A stretch of 64,000 nt of DNA from Burkholderia sp. (GCF_018375725.1 NZ_JAHACR010000001.1:1-64000), one strand, 5' to 3'; positions 23,372-32,029 are shown, counted from the stretch's first letter. Notes: a model not told the origin generated them from the letters alone. Numbers and translations: made by a program.

Positions 23372-24112
23372 ATGATCAATACGCAAGTTGTTGGTTCCGG
23401 GTCGTCGTTGAAGCTGGAACACGCCATCCTCCTTTACTCACGTTCCGGGCATCCGGGAAGTGCTTCGGGGAATGGCTTTGTCACGATCAATCCTGTCCGG
23501 ATTGAGAAGGGAAACGCAGTGATCGGTCCCGGGCAGCCGGCAAGCCGGGCGGCACTGGTCGACGCACTTGATCGGCTTGCAGAACGGGAGCAGACACGAG
23601 CGCTGTTTCACCCGCGCCTGCTTGGCCGTGGGGCGGACTATGCAGTCTGGTACGTCCCGCCCGGAAAGCGCCACCTTGCCTTCAATCACCCCTCCGTGGG
23701 GGGAAAGAAGGCTGGGACGTGCGCGTTACCGGGCCTGGTGTTCTTCCTCGTACGCGACGATTGGTACGTGTTCGCATACCGGGGAAAGCGACGTCCGTCC
23801 GCGCGGACGCCGCTCTACCGCACGCCGTTTTACAACGTGTGGCAGGAGGGGCGGATCTGCGTCGGTAACATCGATCTCCCGAAGCAGGGGACATCGGCGC
23901 CGCTGGAGCAATGGGAGGACGCGTTTTTCGGAACGTGGTTCACACACCCGAACATTCCGGAGGCGCAGCTCCTGCGCAAGGGGGAGAACTGCGGGAAGCT
24001 GTGGAAGGCACTCCTTGCGGGAAAGCATGAGACGTTTCCGTCGGGGTTTCTGGCACGGACGGGCATGCGACTCGAGGACGCGTTCGGGAAGCTGGTTGGA
24101 GGGGGTGTCTGA
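23372..24112 (+). CDS. PRTRC system protein B, E2-like
   Basis: The 246-residue protein carries an E2-fold signature: FNHPSVGG near residue 105, a long beta-rich stretch, then NVWQEGRICVGNIDLP with the candidate catalytic Cys163. This matches the prokaryotic E2 family described for PRTRC protein B. Start at ATG 23372; a GTG at 23363 would add three residues. The stop overlaps the start of the JAB gene (ATGG region at 24112). Expected role: accept the ubiquitin-like protein from the ThiF E1 as a thioester. Confidence 0.85.
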   Translation: MINTQVVGSGSSLKLEHAILLYSRSGHPGSASGNGFVTINPVRIEKGNAVIGPGQPASRAALVDALDRLAEREQTRALFHPRLLGRGADYAVWYVPPGKRHLAFNHPSVGGKKAGTCALPGLVFFLVRDDWYVFAYRGKRRPSARTPLYRTPFYNVWQEGRICVGNIDLPKQGTSAPLEQWEDAFFGTWFTHPNIPEAQLLRKGENCGKLWKALLAGKHETFPSGFLARTGMRLEDAFGKLVGGGV

Positions 24113-24750
24113 TGGATCACCGTGACATGTTTCTCCAAACCACATTCCCGACGATCCCGGTGCCGCGGTTTGGCCCGCTCGAGGAGCTGGCGTCGAACGG
24201 ACACCGGTTCCTTGTCGGAAGCAACGGCGTGGCGCTGGAAGTCCGCCGGCCATGGCTGTACATGCGGCAGATCGCGATGAAGAACGAAAGCGGTCTTGCG
24301 CTCCCGTATGGCCGTATGTCGGAGGTGTTCGAACTCCGCTGTGGCCCGATTCCACGAGAGTTGCTCTTGGAGTTTGCCAGCCAGGCGAAGGCAGGGGGTG
24401 AGATCGAAACGGCCGCGTGGATCACGTGGCGTGAGAGCACCCGTTCCTTCGTCTTTCGACGACTCAGTGAGCGGACTGCGTCCGCGCACTCCGTAGTTGT
24501 GGACCGGCCGGAACTGGACGCGGACGAGCACCTGGTTGTGGACCTCCATAGCCACGGTCACGCGGACGCGTTTTTCAGTCCAACGGACAACGAAGACGAT
24601 CAGGGGGAGGTCAAATTCTCCGTGGTTGTCGGCTCTTGTCACCGTGATCGGCCGGAGGCGTTTGACGTCGTCGCGCGGCTTTGTGCGCTGGGATTGATAG
24701 TCCCTGCGAATGAGGCGTTCTCCTTGAAGGAGGTGCAGCATGCAGCGTGA
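24112..24750 (+). CDS. PRTRC system protein A, JAB/JAMM peptidase
   Basis: The 212-residue protein has the JAMM zinc signature LHSHGHADAFFSPTD: His146, His148, Ser156, Asp159, with Glu97/Glu99 upstream as catalytic candidate. This is the deubiquitinase-type fold expected to cleave ubiquitin-like protein conjugates or precursors. Its gene overlaps both neighbours by 1 and 11 bases, so expression is tightly coupled to the E2-like and E1-like genes. Confidence 0.88.
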   Translation: MDHRDMFLQTTFPTIPVPRFGPLEELASNGHRFLVGSNGVALEVRRPWLYMRQIAMKNESGLALPYGRMSEVFELRCGPIPRELLLEFASQAKAGGEIETAAWITWRESTRSFVFRRLSERTASAHSVVVDRPELDADEHLVVDLHSHGHADAFFSPTDNEDDQGEVKFSVVVGSCHRDRPEAFDVVARLCALGLIVPANEAFSLKEVQHAA

Positions 24751-25495
24751 GCACATGGTCCATTCTTCGCTTCTGAAGAGCGAGCCCCATATCGTGGTGA
24801 TTGGTGCCGGCGGTAATGGCAGTGCGATGCTGGCTTCGCTTGCGACGCTCAATCATGCGATGCAGGAACTCGGTCACCCGGGTTTGCGCGTGACGGCCGT
24901 CGACGGCGACACTGTATCCCCTTCCAACGTTGGGCGGCAGGGGTTCTATCCGTGTGATGTGGGCCAGTTCAAAACCGATGTTCTGATCCAGCGGATCAAC
25001 ATGGGGTTTGGCACGCGATGGTCTTCCATGCCAACCATGTTCACCGGGAATGATTCCGGGGAGCTGGACGCTGACATGGTGATTTCCTGTGTGGATTCGC
25101 GCCGCGCAAGAAGTGTTATCGCCAAGTCCTTTCAGCAAGGGTACTACGTGGATCTGGGCAACAACGCGGCGACTGGGCAGGTGGTCATCGGGGAGTTCGG
25201 AGCGCGTCGTGGGAACGACTTTCGTCTGCCCCATGCCGTCGATCTCTTTCCTGAGATTGCCGATACCTCGCTTCCAGAGGACGATCAGCCATCGTGTTCG
25301 ATGGCTGAAGCGCTCGAGCGGCAAAACCTGTTCATCAACCGGATGATCGCGGGTTGGGCGGCCGAGTTGCTATGGCAGATGTTTCGTAACGGCAAGTTGA
25401 ACTTCCACGGCAATTTCGTCAATCTGGTCTCGGGGCGTGTTGCGCCGATCCCGGTCGACGAAGAGGTGTGGTCGAGGATGGGATACAAAGCCTGA
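24740..25495 (+). CDS. PRTRC system ThiF family E1-like protein
   Basis: The 251-residue protein has the E1 adenylation signature: GAGGNG (22-27), VDGDTVSPSNVGRQ (54-67), SCVDSRRAR, and a candidate thioester Cys186 in QPSCSMAEALERQ. It lacks the CxxC zinc ribbons of MoeB. Role by family: ATP-dependent adenylation of the C-terminal glycine of the ubiquitin-like protein C. It is the last gene of the PRTRC operon and ends at a strong terminator. Confidence 0.9.
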   Translation: MQREHMVHSSLLKSEPHIVVIGAGGNGSAMLASLATLNHAMQELGHPGLRVTAVDGDTVSPSNVGRQGFYPCDVGQFKTDVLIQRINMGFGTRWSSMPTMFTGNDSGELDADMVISCVDSRRARSVIAKSFQQGYYVDLGNNAATGQVVIGEFGARRGNDFRLPHAVDLFPEIADTSLPEDDQPSCSMAEALERQNLFINRMIAGWAAELLWQMFRNGKLNFHGNFVNLVSGRVAPIPVDEEVWSRMGYKA

Positions 25496-25520
25496 CGAGA
25501 GAAGCATCACGCAGTTCCGA

Positions 25521-25562
25521 AGCCCCGGCCCTTCCATTACGGAAGAGCCGGGGCTTTTTTTT
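25521..25562 (+). terminator. Rho-independent terminator of the PRTRC operon
   Basis: AGCCCCGGC (25521-25529) / GCCGGGGCT (25547-25555), extended by an inner CTTCC/GGAAG stem, followed by eight T. It closes the parB-to-thiF transcription unit. The next 210 bases hold no gene. Confidence 0.95.
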
Positions 25563-25775
25563 GGTTCTTCGGGGATTTCCGGGGAGGCTGCATGTGGACA
25601 GGCTGTAGTTCGGTGCAGCCGAATAGCCGTCGATGAACAGGTGAGGATGAGCGGCGCCCTTTCGGGGCGACTGACTAACGGCAGCCCGAGTCGGTCGGCC
25701 ACGCCGATCGCGATGCGGCCGGCGTGTCGGCGTGGTACCGTCGCCAAGTGAGAAACACACCGACGACCCACTCGA

Positions 25776-26807
25776 ATGGAAACACCAGAAGACGCAAAAG
25801 CCGCCGGCGAAAGGCTGAGAGAGATACTCCTCCACGTCGCTATGGCGTACGAGGATGCCGCCTCCATGCTTGATGCTGGATCCGCGCGGGAGAGGCTCGC
25901 CGCCCACGTCGAACAGACGATCGAATTCGTGCGCGAGAAGATCCTGCCAACGTATAGCGGGAAAAAACTGCTGTTGTACGACGAGGGACGGGCGGTTCGC
26001 AGCTTCGATTTCGAGTGGACGCGCCTATGGGAAAAGGCGATCACCCTTTATTTGAGAAGCGCCGGGAGACTTTCCGGGCCTGACGTCGAAACGTATCTCT
26101 CAGATCCGGCACATGCGAGCATCTTGAAGGAATTGCAGAACGACTTGCGAGCGCAAATCGAGACCTTCACAGTTCCGCTGCTGGAGGACTTCGAGACACC
26201 CGGCGACGACTTTCTCCTTTATACCTATACGCGGATGGTCGCTACCGACGAGAAGACCACGATTGACGATATCGCCGGTGCGGGATTGACGCCCCCTGAA
26301 CGAATCGAAGCATTTTTCGGGATGTTCGGGCTTCTCATCGAGGCCACGCGCGCCAAACAGCAAGGCGCCATGGACCGCGCTTACTCATTCCTCCTTGATG
26401 CCAGTCACATGATTGGCATGCATGAGAGCGCGCGGTATGTAATGAAGTTCTCGCCGGAAGTAGCGAAAAAACGTCGGGCGCAGCTCAATTCCGAGAAAAG
26501 TCGGGAACAAGTCAAGAAGGCCAAGCTCCGCGTGTGCGAACTGTTCAATGAGCTTCGCCCGACCAGCGCAGACGGCAAGCCTCAACGCTGGAAGAAGGCG
26601 AATGACGCGGCCCACGCGGTATGGGGCGCGCTTGAAAAAGAGGCCTACGCCGATGGCGGGCGAGCCCCGGACATCAGTGACCGCACCGTCCTGTCGCTGT
26701 GCCAGAAGCTGCACAAACGTGACAAGAACGGTGGGGTGTTTCATATCCGGGTCGAAGTAGTAGAGCGGTTGCCGGACGGTACGGAGGGCAAAGTGGTGAG
26801 CGATTAG
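25776..26807 (+). CDS. Hypothetical helical protein (343 aa)
   Basis: The product is predominantly helical and charged, with a basic central part (AKKRRAQLNSEKSREQVKKAKLRVCELFNELRPTSADGKPQRWKKANDAAHAVWGALEKE) resembling regions of plasmid or phage regulatory proteins that follow a coiled coil. No known domain is recognised. Its stop overlaps by 4 bases the stop of the minus-strand gene 26804-27157, so the two are convergent with no room for a terminator. Confidence 0.7.
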   Translation: METPEDAKAAGERLREILLHVAMAYEDAASMLDAGSARERLAAHVEQTIEFVREKILPTYSGKKLLLYDEGRAVRSFDFEWTRLWEKAITLYLRSAGRLSGPDVETYLSDPAHASILKELQNDLRAQIETFTVPLLEDFETPGDDFLLYTYTRMVATDEKTTIDDIAGAGLTPPERIEAFFGMFGLLIEATRAKQQGAMDRAYSFLLDASHMIGMHESARYVMKFSPEVAKKRRAQLNSEKSREQVKKAKLRVCELFNELRPTSADGKPQRWKKANDAAHAVWGALEKEAYADGGRAPDISDRTVLSLCQKLHKRDKNGGVFHIRVEVVERLPDGTEGKVVSD

Positions 26808-27157
26808 TCGCTCTCGCCACCGCAAGGCACGTCCGAGATATCGAGGTACCAGTTGCCCACGGTGACGCCGCCGACCTGCCTGTCCGGCTCGTACTGCGCC
26901 GGGTTCAAGGTGGCATGGAAGCCGTGGCGCGTCATCGTGTTGAGGGCGCGGCGATCGGGTTCGCCGTCCGCCGTGCGAGCGTACTCGTAAACGACGGCCG
27001 CGGCGTGGCGAACCAGCTGCGCGTGCTCCGCGGACAGATACGGCAAGACGCTGTCGCCGTTGATCGGGTCGCCCTCATTGTCGGTGTAGGGGCGCGGGAT
27101 ATGGGCGAGCGGGGCGAGGGCGTCAATGACGTCTCGAATGGTAGGGCGGTCAAACAT
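26804..27157 (-). CDS. Hypothetical protein (117 aa)
   Basis: The soluble product (MFDRPTIRDVIDALAPLAHIPRPYTDNEG...) is acidic and of unknown family. ATG 27157 was chosen because GGGAG stands 7 bases upstream; the upstream frame to 27220 reads a nonsensical extension. The Shine-Dalgarno is buried in a 10-bp hairpin (27164-27196). It overlaps the convergent 25776-26807 gene by 4 bases. Confidence 0.65.
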   Translation of the reverse strand: MFDRPTIRDVIDALAPLAHIPRPYTDNEGDPINGDSVLPYLSAEHAQLVRHAAAVVYEYARTADGEPDRRALNTMTRHGFHATLNPAQYEPDRQVGGVTVGNWYLDISDVPCGGESD

Positions 27158-27163
27158 GACTGG

Positions 27164-27196
27164 CTCCCGTGTTGGGTTGAGGGTTGAACACGGAAG
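27164..27196 (-). promoter_or_regulatory. Hairpin sequestering a Shine-Dalgarno
   Basis: On the minus strand, CTTCCGTGTT (27196-27187) pairs with AACACGGGAG (27173-27164) over 10 bp with one G-U pair and a 13-base loop. The 3' arm contains the GGGAG of the gene starting at 27157. Translation would need the hairpin to open, so it may act as a thermosensor, protein-binding site or coupling device. Confidence 0.5.
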
Positions 27197-27404
27197 AGAT
27201 AATGTCGACCCCGGGCCCAAATTGCGATCGGTTTGCTAGCAGAATGACTTTTTGGCTGCTGCGTCGGGCAACTTGCTGCCTCACCAATGAGGCGCCGAGC
27301 GCGTTTCGCGCATGGGCTCCTGCCGCGTGCACTCGATCTCCGAAGTGGTAGCGAGGTTGTTTCGTCGAACGTATACTCGCGAGCTTGGGAGGAAGAGGTC
27401 AAAT

Positions 27405-27842
27405 ATGCGGCGCATTGCAGTATGTCAGTCGAGCGTTCATGGACGCGGGGTATTCGCCCTGCGTGATATCCCGTCAGGCGAACGGATCATCGAATACAAG
27501 GGGCGGGTCATGTCGTGGCGGTCCGCGATCGCGGGACACCAGAAGCTGGCGTGCGAGGATGGTCACACGTTCTTTTTCGGGCTGACCGATGGCCGGGTCA
27601 TCGATGGCGGCGCGGGCGGCAACAGCGCCCGATGGATCAATCATGCCTGCACGCCGAATTGCATCGCCGAGGAAGATGAGGGCCGCGTGTTCATCTTCGC
27701 GAGCCATGCGATCCGAGCTGGCGACGAGATATCGATCGACTATCAGTTGAGCGTCGACGGCCGGCATACAGCCGCGGTACGGGCCACCTATGCCTGCCGC
27801 TGCCAGTCCCTGCAATGCCGCGGGACCATGCTGGCGCGATAG
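27405..27842 (+). CDS. SET-domain protein-lysine methyltransferase
   Basis: The 145-residue protein is a complete short SET domain: SSVHGRGVFALRDIPSGERIIEYKG (10-33), NSARWINHACTPNC (73-86, the NHxCxPN knot motif), DEISIDYQLS with Asp112-Tyr113, and a post-SET-like CRCQSLQCRGTM with Cys131, Cys133 and Cys138 for zinc. Start at ATG 27405 after GGGAGGAAGAGGTCAAAT; a longer frame from 27312 lacks support. The expected activity is SAM-dependent lysine methylation of a protein. It ends 6 bases from the convergent DUF1173 gene. Confidence 0.85.
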   Translation: MRRIAVCQSSVHGRGVFALRDIPSGERIIEYKGRVMSWRSAIAGHQKLACEDGHTFFFGLTDGRVIDGGAGGNSARWINHACTPNCIAEEDEGRVFIFASHAIRAGDEISIDYQLSVDGRHTAAVRATYACRCQSLQCRGTMLAR

Positions 27843-27848
27843 AGCCGC

Positions 27849-29168
27849 TCAGGCCGCCGTCCGCTCGATGCGGGGAGGAAGTGCCGGCATCTCGCGTGTC
27901 CTGGTCAGATCCCATTCCCAAATTTCGACGCCATTCTGCCGGTAGATGTGCTGCTTTTCACGCTTGCGGACGTCGTATTCCTCGCGACCCTCCACGCCGT
28001 ACACTTCCATGTAGCAGCGACGCGATGCCGTGTCGTAAAGGATGAAGTCGGCCAAAACCTTCCCGTCCAGCGAGTCGGTGCCGGTCTCGATCTTGACCGG
28101 CTTGGAGAAATCGCGGTTCGCCATCACGAGCGCATCGGCAACGACTTCCTCATAGGACGAGTCGACCGGAATGAAGCGGCTCGACACGCGCATCAATCCA
28201 GCATCGAGTAGCTGGAGATGACCGCGTGGCGTGCCCTCGACGTGGAATATGCCGATCACATGGCCGTGCTCCGCGTTCAGTGTGTTGAGCACCCGGCCGA
28301 ACCTGCGCTGCAGACGCTGCATGAGGGACGCCTTGCAGTAGACGGGTTGGGCGATGTGGCCAAGCTGAATCTGGTAACTGTCGAACTGTGACTCTTTCAC
28401 GCCGCGTAGTGGGGCGATGATGAACAGCGTCTCGCGCACTGCTGACGCAGCTTTTCCCGCGGCAATCCGGTTCTGAGCGTCGATAAACTGACGCGCGCTC
28501 GTGAAGAGTGGCTCCTGACGCGCGGTGAACTCGGCCTTGTTCCTGTCGGCGGCTGCCGGCGTGTAACGAGGCGGGATGTAGAGCACGTCGGCGAGAGGTC
28601 GCTTTCCGATCTGGCCGTCCTCAACCTTGACCATGAGCTCGTACCGGACACGGCCCCAATCGCGGTTCCATCCCGCTCTCCAGCGGTGCAGCCCGGTCTC
28701 GTTCCAGAGATACTGCAGCATGGCGAGCAGCGTAGCGCCGCGCGTCGATTCAGATGGACGGGGCGATGCTTCGATCGCGTCCTTCTTTCGGACAACGGTG
28801 TCGACCTTCAGGGACACGGAAAACTGCGGCGTGATCCGGAATGTCCCGTCAGCGCCTTCCTCGAAGCACGACTTGCTCTCGGATGATTTACCGGACTCGT
28901 CCTCCGGCTCCTTGAAGAACGGACAGTCAATATCGTGCGCCTCTCCGCCTTCTGGCCAGCCGGCGAGGAAGAATGCAGCCGCGGTGCCGGCGTGGGACTT
29001 CCGGCGGATGACAAGTCGCTGGGGAGTGGAGGAATTGCAGAGACACCAGGCGTGGCCGGGTTCGACCCGCGCCTGCTCAAAATCGCGGGAATAGGACGCG
29101 GGTGCCTCGCGCACAGCCGAAAGTCGGACGCGCCGCGAGGCAATGCGAACATCGGGATCTAAGGACAT
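27849..29168 (-). CDS. DUF1173 family protein
   Basis: The 439-residue protein matches DUF1173 proteins of proteobacterial plasmids: an N-terminal Cys-rich stretch (ARVEPGHAWCLCNSSTPQRLVIRRK ... HDIDCPFFKEPEDESGK) and a C-terminal half ending with LLDAGLMRVSSRFIPVDSSYEEVVADAL and YDVRKREKQHIYRQNG.EIWEWDL, which resembles PD-(D/E)xK nuclease-like cores but without a firm motif. ATG 29168 follows GGAGGAGGT. Often encoded on conjugative plasmids; role unknown. Confidence 0.75.
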   Translation of the reverse strand: MSLDPDVRIASRRVRLSAVREAPASYSRDFEQARVEPGHAWCLCNSSTPQRLVIRRKSHAGTAAAFFLAGWPEGGEAHDIDCPFFKEPEDESGKSSESKSCFEEGADGTFRITPQFSVSLKVDTVVRKKDAIEASPRPSESTRGATLLAMLQYLWNETGLHRWRAGWNRDWGRVRYELMVKVEDGQIGKRPLADVLYIPPRYTPAAADRNKAEFTARQEPLFTSARQFIDAQNRIAAGKAASAVRETLFIIAPLRGVKESQFDSYQIQLGHIAQPVYCKASLMQRLQRRFGRVLNTLNAEHGHVIGIFHVEGTPRGHLQLLDAGLMRVSSRFIPVDSSYEEVVADALVMANRDFSKPVKIETGTDSLDGKVLADFILYDTASRRCYMEVYGVEGREEYDVRKREKQHIYRQNGVEIWEWDLTRTREMPALPPRIERTAA

Positions 29169-29256
29169 ACCTCCTCCTGCCAGCCTAGAAGGCTGTTAGC
29201 CAGTCATACCGGACGTGCACTGGCAGGCAGAGAGGACGCGCGAAGCGCCCAATCGG

Positions 29257-29772
29257 TCAAGCCAGAGGCACGTGTGCGTTGGGATCGTATTCGCGAGCGA
29301 AATAGTTCTCGATATCCTGAACCGGCGTGCCGTACGGGAACGTCCGGGTGATGAAGCGCATGTCATCTTCGAAGGCGAGGCAATACGCGCCTTCGGCCAA
29401 AATGGTGGTCGAGTTTTCGTTCAGGCTGAACGTCAGGTCGATCGCATACACAATGCGACCCTGCGAGCGGACGTGCTTGATGAGGCCGATGGCGGTCGAG
29501 TTTTCGCGCAGAACGCTGAAGCCCCGTGCCTTAAACGGCGCGCAGTGATCGACGTCGCGCTGTGGCTGAGCCAGGTGCTGACCCGGCAGTGCCCCCAGAG
29601 CCGGCACCGGTTGCGGTCGAATTGACGCCTGACCGTTGCGCAGAGTATTGAGAGACTCGGATCGTGCAGCCTTGAGAGCGGGCAAGTTCGACGGTTTCTT
29701 CGTCGGGAGCTGTGCCTTCGCGAGTGAAGATGACGACGTGAGTGCTTTTCTTGATGAGTTGCAGTACAGCAT
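29257..29772 (-). CDS. Overlapping frame, possibly the C-terminal part of a frameshifted gene
   Basis: The last 100 codons read like a real protein (FSVLRENSTAIGLIKHVRSQGRIVYAIDLTFSLNENSTTILAEGAYCLAFEDDMRFITRTFPYG), whereas the first 35 residues (Ser/Lys-rich) are the shadow of the upstream gene. No good start codon lies in the credible part. A +1 shift near 29,660 would join it to the 29531-30418 frame. It could also be an independent gene with a rare start codon. Confidence 0.4.
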   Translation of the reverse strand: MLYCNSSRKALTSSSSLAKAQLPTKKPSNLPALKAARSESLNTLRNGQASIRPQPVPALGALPGQHLAQPQRDVDHCAPFKARGFSVLRENSTAIGLIKHVRSQGRIVYAIDLTFSLNENSTTILAEGAYCLAFEDDMRFITRTFPYGTPVQDIENYFAREYDPNAHVPLA

Positions 29773-30418
29773 CTTGGTCCAGTCCTTTATTCGAGTTCGT
29801 TCCTACGTAATGCACTGGGAACAGCTTTTCAGCTGCCCAACGATGGACCCCCGAGTCCATCTTTCGACCCGCAAACGCAACGTACTGACAATCCTGGCGG
29901 TTGCCGATCAAGCGCTCAAGCGTAGCTTGAACGTGTGCAGACGGCGCCGCCTCAGAACCAAGTGCTAGCAATCTGAATGGTTCGTCAATTTCGCGTCGTA
30001 CAGCTACCAACTCATTTTTGACGAACGCGTCAGGAATTCCCCAATTCCGGCATGCGTTCGTCAAGCCAAACGGCTCGACCAGTTCGCGCAGAAGATCTGG
30101 ATGTCCATCGAGAGCGTAAAGCAATGCACTGCGAAAGACCCGGCCACGCACCTGCTTCCAGTCGCTGCGCCATGTATCGGGCAAGCGCTTGAGCATCTTC
30201 CGCAGCTCGCGGATGGTGGGCACCGCCAGAATTTCCTGTCGAACTTGTTCGTCGACGCCCCGCCACTTCTCGCTCTCCCAATAGTGAAAGATCGAGCGAT
30301 ACCCCTCGCGACAGTTAGAGGTGGTATCGAGCAAGCCCATGAAGAAAAGCTCTGACGTAATCATGGAGTCGATTGTGTCAGGCACCGGACTTCGGAGAAA
30401 CGTCGAAATGATGGCCAT
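29531..30418 (-). CDS. Hypothetical protein with Rossmann-like C-terminal part
   Basis: The 295-residue frame begins MAIISTFLRSPVPD and is credible to about residue 255, where CQYVAFAGRKMDSGVHRWAAEKLFPVHYVG...THVVIFTREGTAPDEETVELARSQGCTIRV suggests an alpha/beta nucleotide-binding-like unit (similar in outline to DUF2325). The last 40 residues are Ser/Gly/Ala/Arg-rich and look out of frame. No Shine-Dalgarno precedes ATG 30418 and later ATGs exist, so the start is uncertain. Confidence 0.5.
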   Translation of the reverse strand: MAIISTFLRSPVPDTIDSMITSELFFMGLLDTTSNCREGYRSIFHYWESEKWRGVDEQVRQEILAVPTIRELRKMLKRLPDTWRSDWKQVRGRVFRSALLYALDGHPDLLRELVEPFGLTNACRNWGIPDAFVKNELVAVRREIDEPFRLLALGSEAAPSAHVQATLERLIGNRQDCQYVAFAGRKMDSGVHRWAAEKLFPVHYVGTNSNKGLDQDAVLQLIKKSTHVVIFTREGTAPDEETVELARSQGCTIRVSQYSAQRSGVNSTATGAGSGGTAGSAPGSATARRRSLRAV

Positions 30419-31131
30419 GTGGGGGGGTATTCCCGCGACCTTACCCTCGACCCTTTGAGTCGGCGGTTCATCTGAATGATGCCTATGCCCTACAGGGAGT
30501 TAACGGCAGGCTCTTCAATTTCTTGATGAAAAAAACAATCAGTCGCAACGATTCTTTGAGGGTAGCGCTGTGCGAAGCAGGTTCCTGCCAGGAATTGAAT
30601 CTCCGGATGCGGTTGCATACCCAACAATCGAGGAAAAACGAGGGATTTGCTCGTGTTTCCCGTGCTCTTCGATGAATAAAGTTCTCGTTAGGAAATTGAA
30701 AGAGTGGGTTTCAGGTAACTGTTTCCTGTTGCACCTGCCAAGCGCTTCCCAGTGGTTCACGAGGTTGGCGATGATGACGCCCTTCGCGCTGTTGAAGGCA
30801 CAGATGGCGCGAGGGATGGACCGGTTGATGACGCTTTTACTCCGGCCCAACCTACGAATCGCCCACCTTTGCGAACAAGGCCATCAAGGGTGTATGGAGG
30901 GCGATCTTTAGAGTGGTTCGGCGGCTGCGGAGGCGGAGAGAACCTCCAATCCGATTCGTTGACGATAGTTGGCACCGTGCGGTATCCTTCTGCCATCTCA
31001 AGTGGTATTTCCACTTTGATACTAGCTAGGGTTGCTAGCCGAAACCGTGGTAGTTCTGCGGTTGACCTGAATATCTTGCCGGGGCGCGTGTCGTATGTGG
31101 TTGTAACCTCAACGGCTCTGCGTTCTACTCA
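30419..31131. other. Intergenic stretch without a supported gene
   Basis: About 710 bases between the minus-strand 29531-30418 frame and leader copy 11. Base composition is less GC-rich than the neighbours. Open frames on both strands (for example 30570-30911 plus and 30539-30850 minus) have no ribosome-binding site and no protein-like composition. A C7 run lies at about 30420-30426 on the minus strand. Promoters for the flanking genes must lie here, but I could not assign them. Confidence 0.5.
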
Positions 31132-31170
31132 CCCAAGCGGGGAAGTCATTCCCCGCGCAGGGACTGGTTT
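31132..31170 (+). promoter_or_regulatory. CCC/GGGG pseudoknot-type leader, copy 11
   Basis: CCC (31132-31134), GCGGGGAA (31137-31144) / TTCCCCGC (31149-31156), loop GTCA (31145-31148), GGG (31160-31162) and CTGGTTT. The 8-bp inner stem is perfect; alternatively AAGTCATTCCC pairs with GGGACTGGTTT at 10 of 11 positions. Ends 23 bases before ATG 31194. Confidence 0.8.
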
Positions 31171-31193
31171 CTTCGCGTCTATCTGGAGAAACC

Positions 31194-31778
31194 ATGTCAT
31201 CCTCCCAGCGTCCTTCGCTCACCAAGTTCAAGCCGCTGTGCCCCCGTACCGGGCGCGTCAATCGTACCGATATCCAGTCGATGATCGACGAGCTGTCCGG
31301 TTGGTTGGCGCTTTATCCGAAGCGTGCCGACTACGTGTGGCATCCTGGCGTCCCTCAGACCCGGAAAAGTCTGGCGCGAGCCAAGCGACGCTTGCGTCAT
31401 CTCAAGCGTGCGTTTAAGACCGCCCCGTTCGAAATCAATCAACGTGGCAATCGCGTGGACCGTGCGTTCCGCCAAACCGGTAGCTACGAGCTGGCGAGCG
31501 CGCTTTCCGCACTGGGGTTTCAGCAATACCCGACGGATCAGGACGCCGCGTGGTTTGGCGTCTGGATCAACCTCTCGGACCGCAAGGTTTTCACGTTCGC
31601 TGAGGGCGACTGCATCACGGTCACGTGCGCGACCCATTCGAGTTTCGTTGCGGAACTCGAGTATCTGAAGTCGTGCTACGGCCCGCCGAAAGCGTTCATG
31701 TGGACACTGGATCACGACGGCACCGTTAAGCGATACGTCGAAGCGATGCCGGCGGTCGAACTGCTCGAAGCGGCTTGA
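31194..31778 (+). CDS. Hypothetical protein (194 aa)
   Basis: A soluble basic protein with a helical N-terminal half (TDIQSMIDELSGWLALYPKRADYVWHPGVPQTRKSLARAKRRLRHLKRAFKTAP) and a beta-rich C-terminal half (GVWINLSDRKVFTFAEGDCITVTCA...FMWTLDHDGTVKRYVE). ATG follows CTGGAGAAACC. No family recognised. It is preceded by leader copy 11. Confidence 0.7.
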   Translation: MSSSQRPSLTKFKPLCPRTGRVNRTDIQSMIDELSGWLALYPKRADYVWHPGVPQTRKSLARAKRRLRHLKRAFKTAPFEINQRGNRVDRAFRQTGSYELASALSALGFQQYPTDQDAAWFGVWINLSDRKVFTFAEGDCITVTCATHSSFVAELEYLKSCYGPPKAFMWTLDHDGTVKRYVEAMPAVELLEAA

Positions 31779-31958
31779 TGCCCTGTTGTAGTCACCTGTT
31801 GCTCAGAAACTGAGTTTTTGTGATGCGAACCCGATCGGGTTCGCCAATGATCTTTCCTCAAGGACCATTGGCGAACCGGATCTACTGGCCTAAGCCGGTA
31901 TCTGGGGCCTCATTTTTGGACGCTCTGTCCGAAATGCGAGCTGACGCTTTCAGAAAAT

Positions 31959-31997
31959 CCCCACGGGAGATCCATTTCCCGTGCGGGGAGTGGGTCT
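31959..31997 (+). promoter_or_regulatory. CCC/GGGG pseudoknot-type leader, copy 12
   Basis: CCCC (31959-31962), ACGGGA (31963-31968) / TCCCGT (31977-31982), L GATCCATT (31969-31976), GGGG (31985-31988), L' AGTGGGTC (31989-31996). L and L' pair at all 8 positions; as one hairpin the arms pair over 13 bp with loop GTGC. Ends 32 bases before ATG 32030. Best-formed copy. Confidence 0.88.
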
Positions 31998-32029
31998 GCC
32001 TGTGGAGTCATCACAGGAGGATCAATTTC

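Noticed and set aside
30539..30911. Frames 30570-30911 (+) and 30539-30850 (-) in the long gap
   Set aside because: Overlapping on opposite strands, no ribosome-binding site and no protein-like composition.
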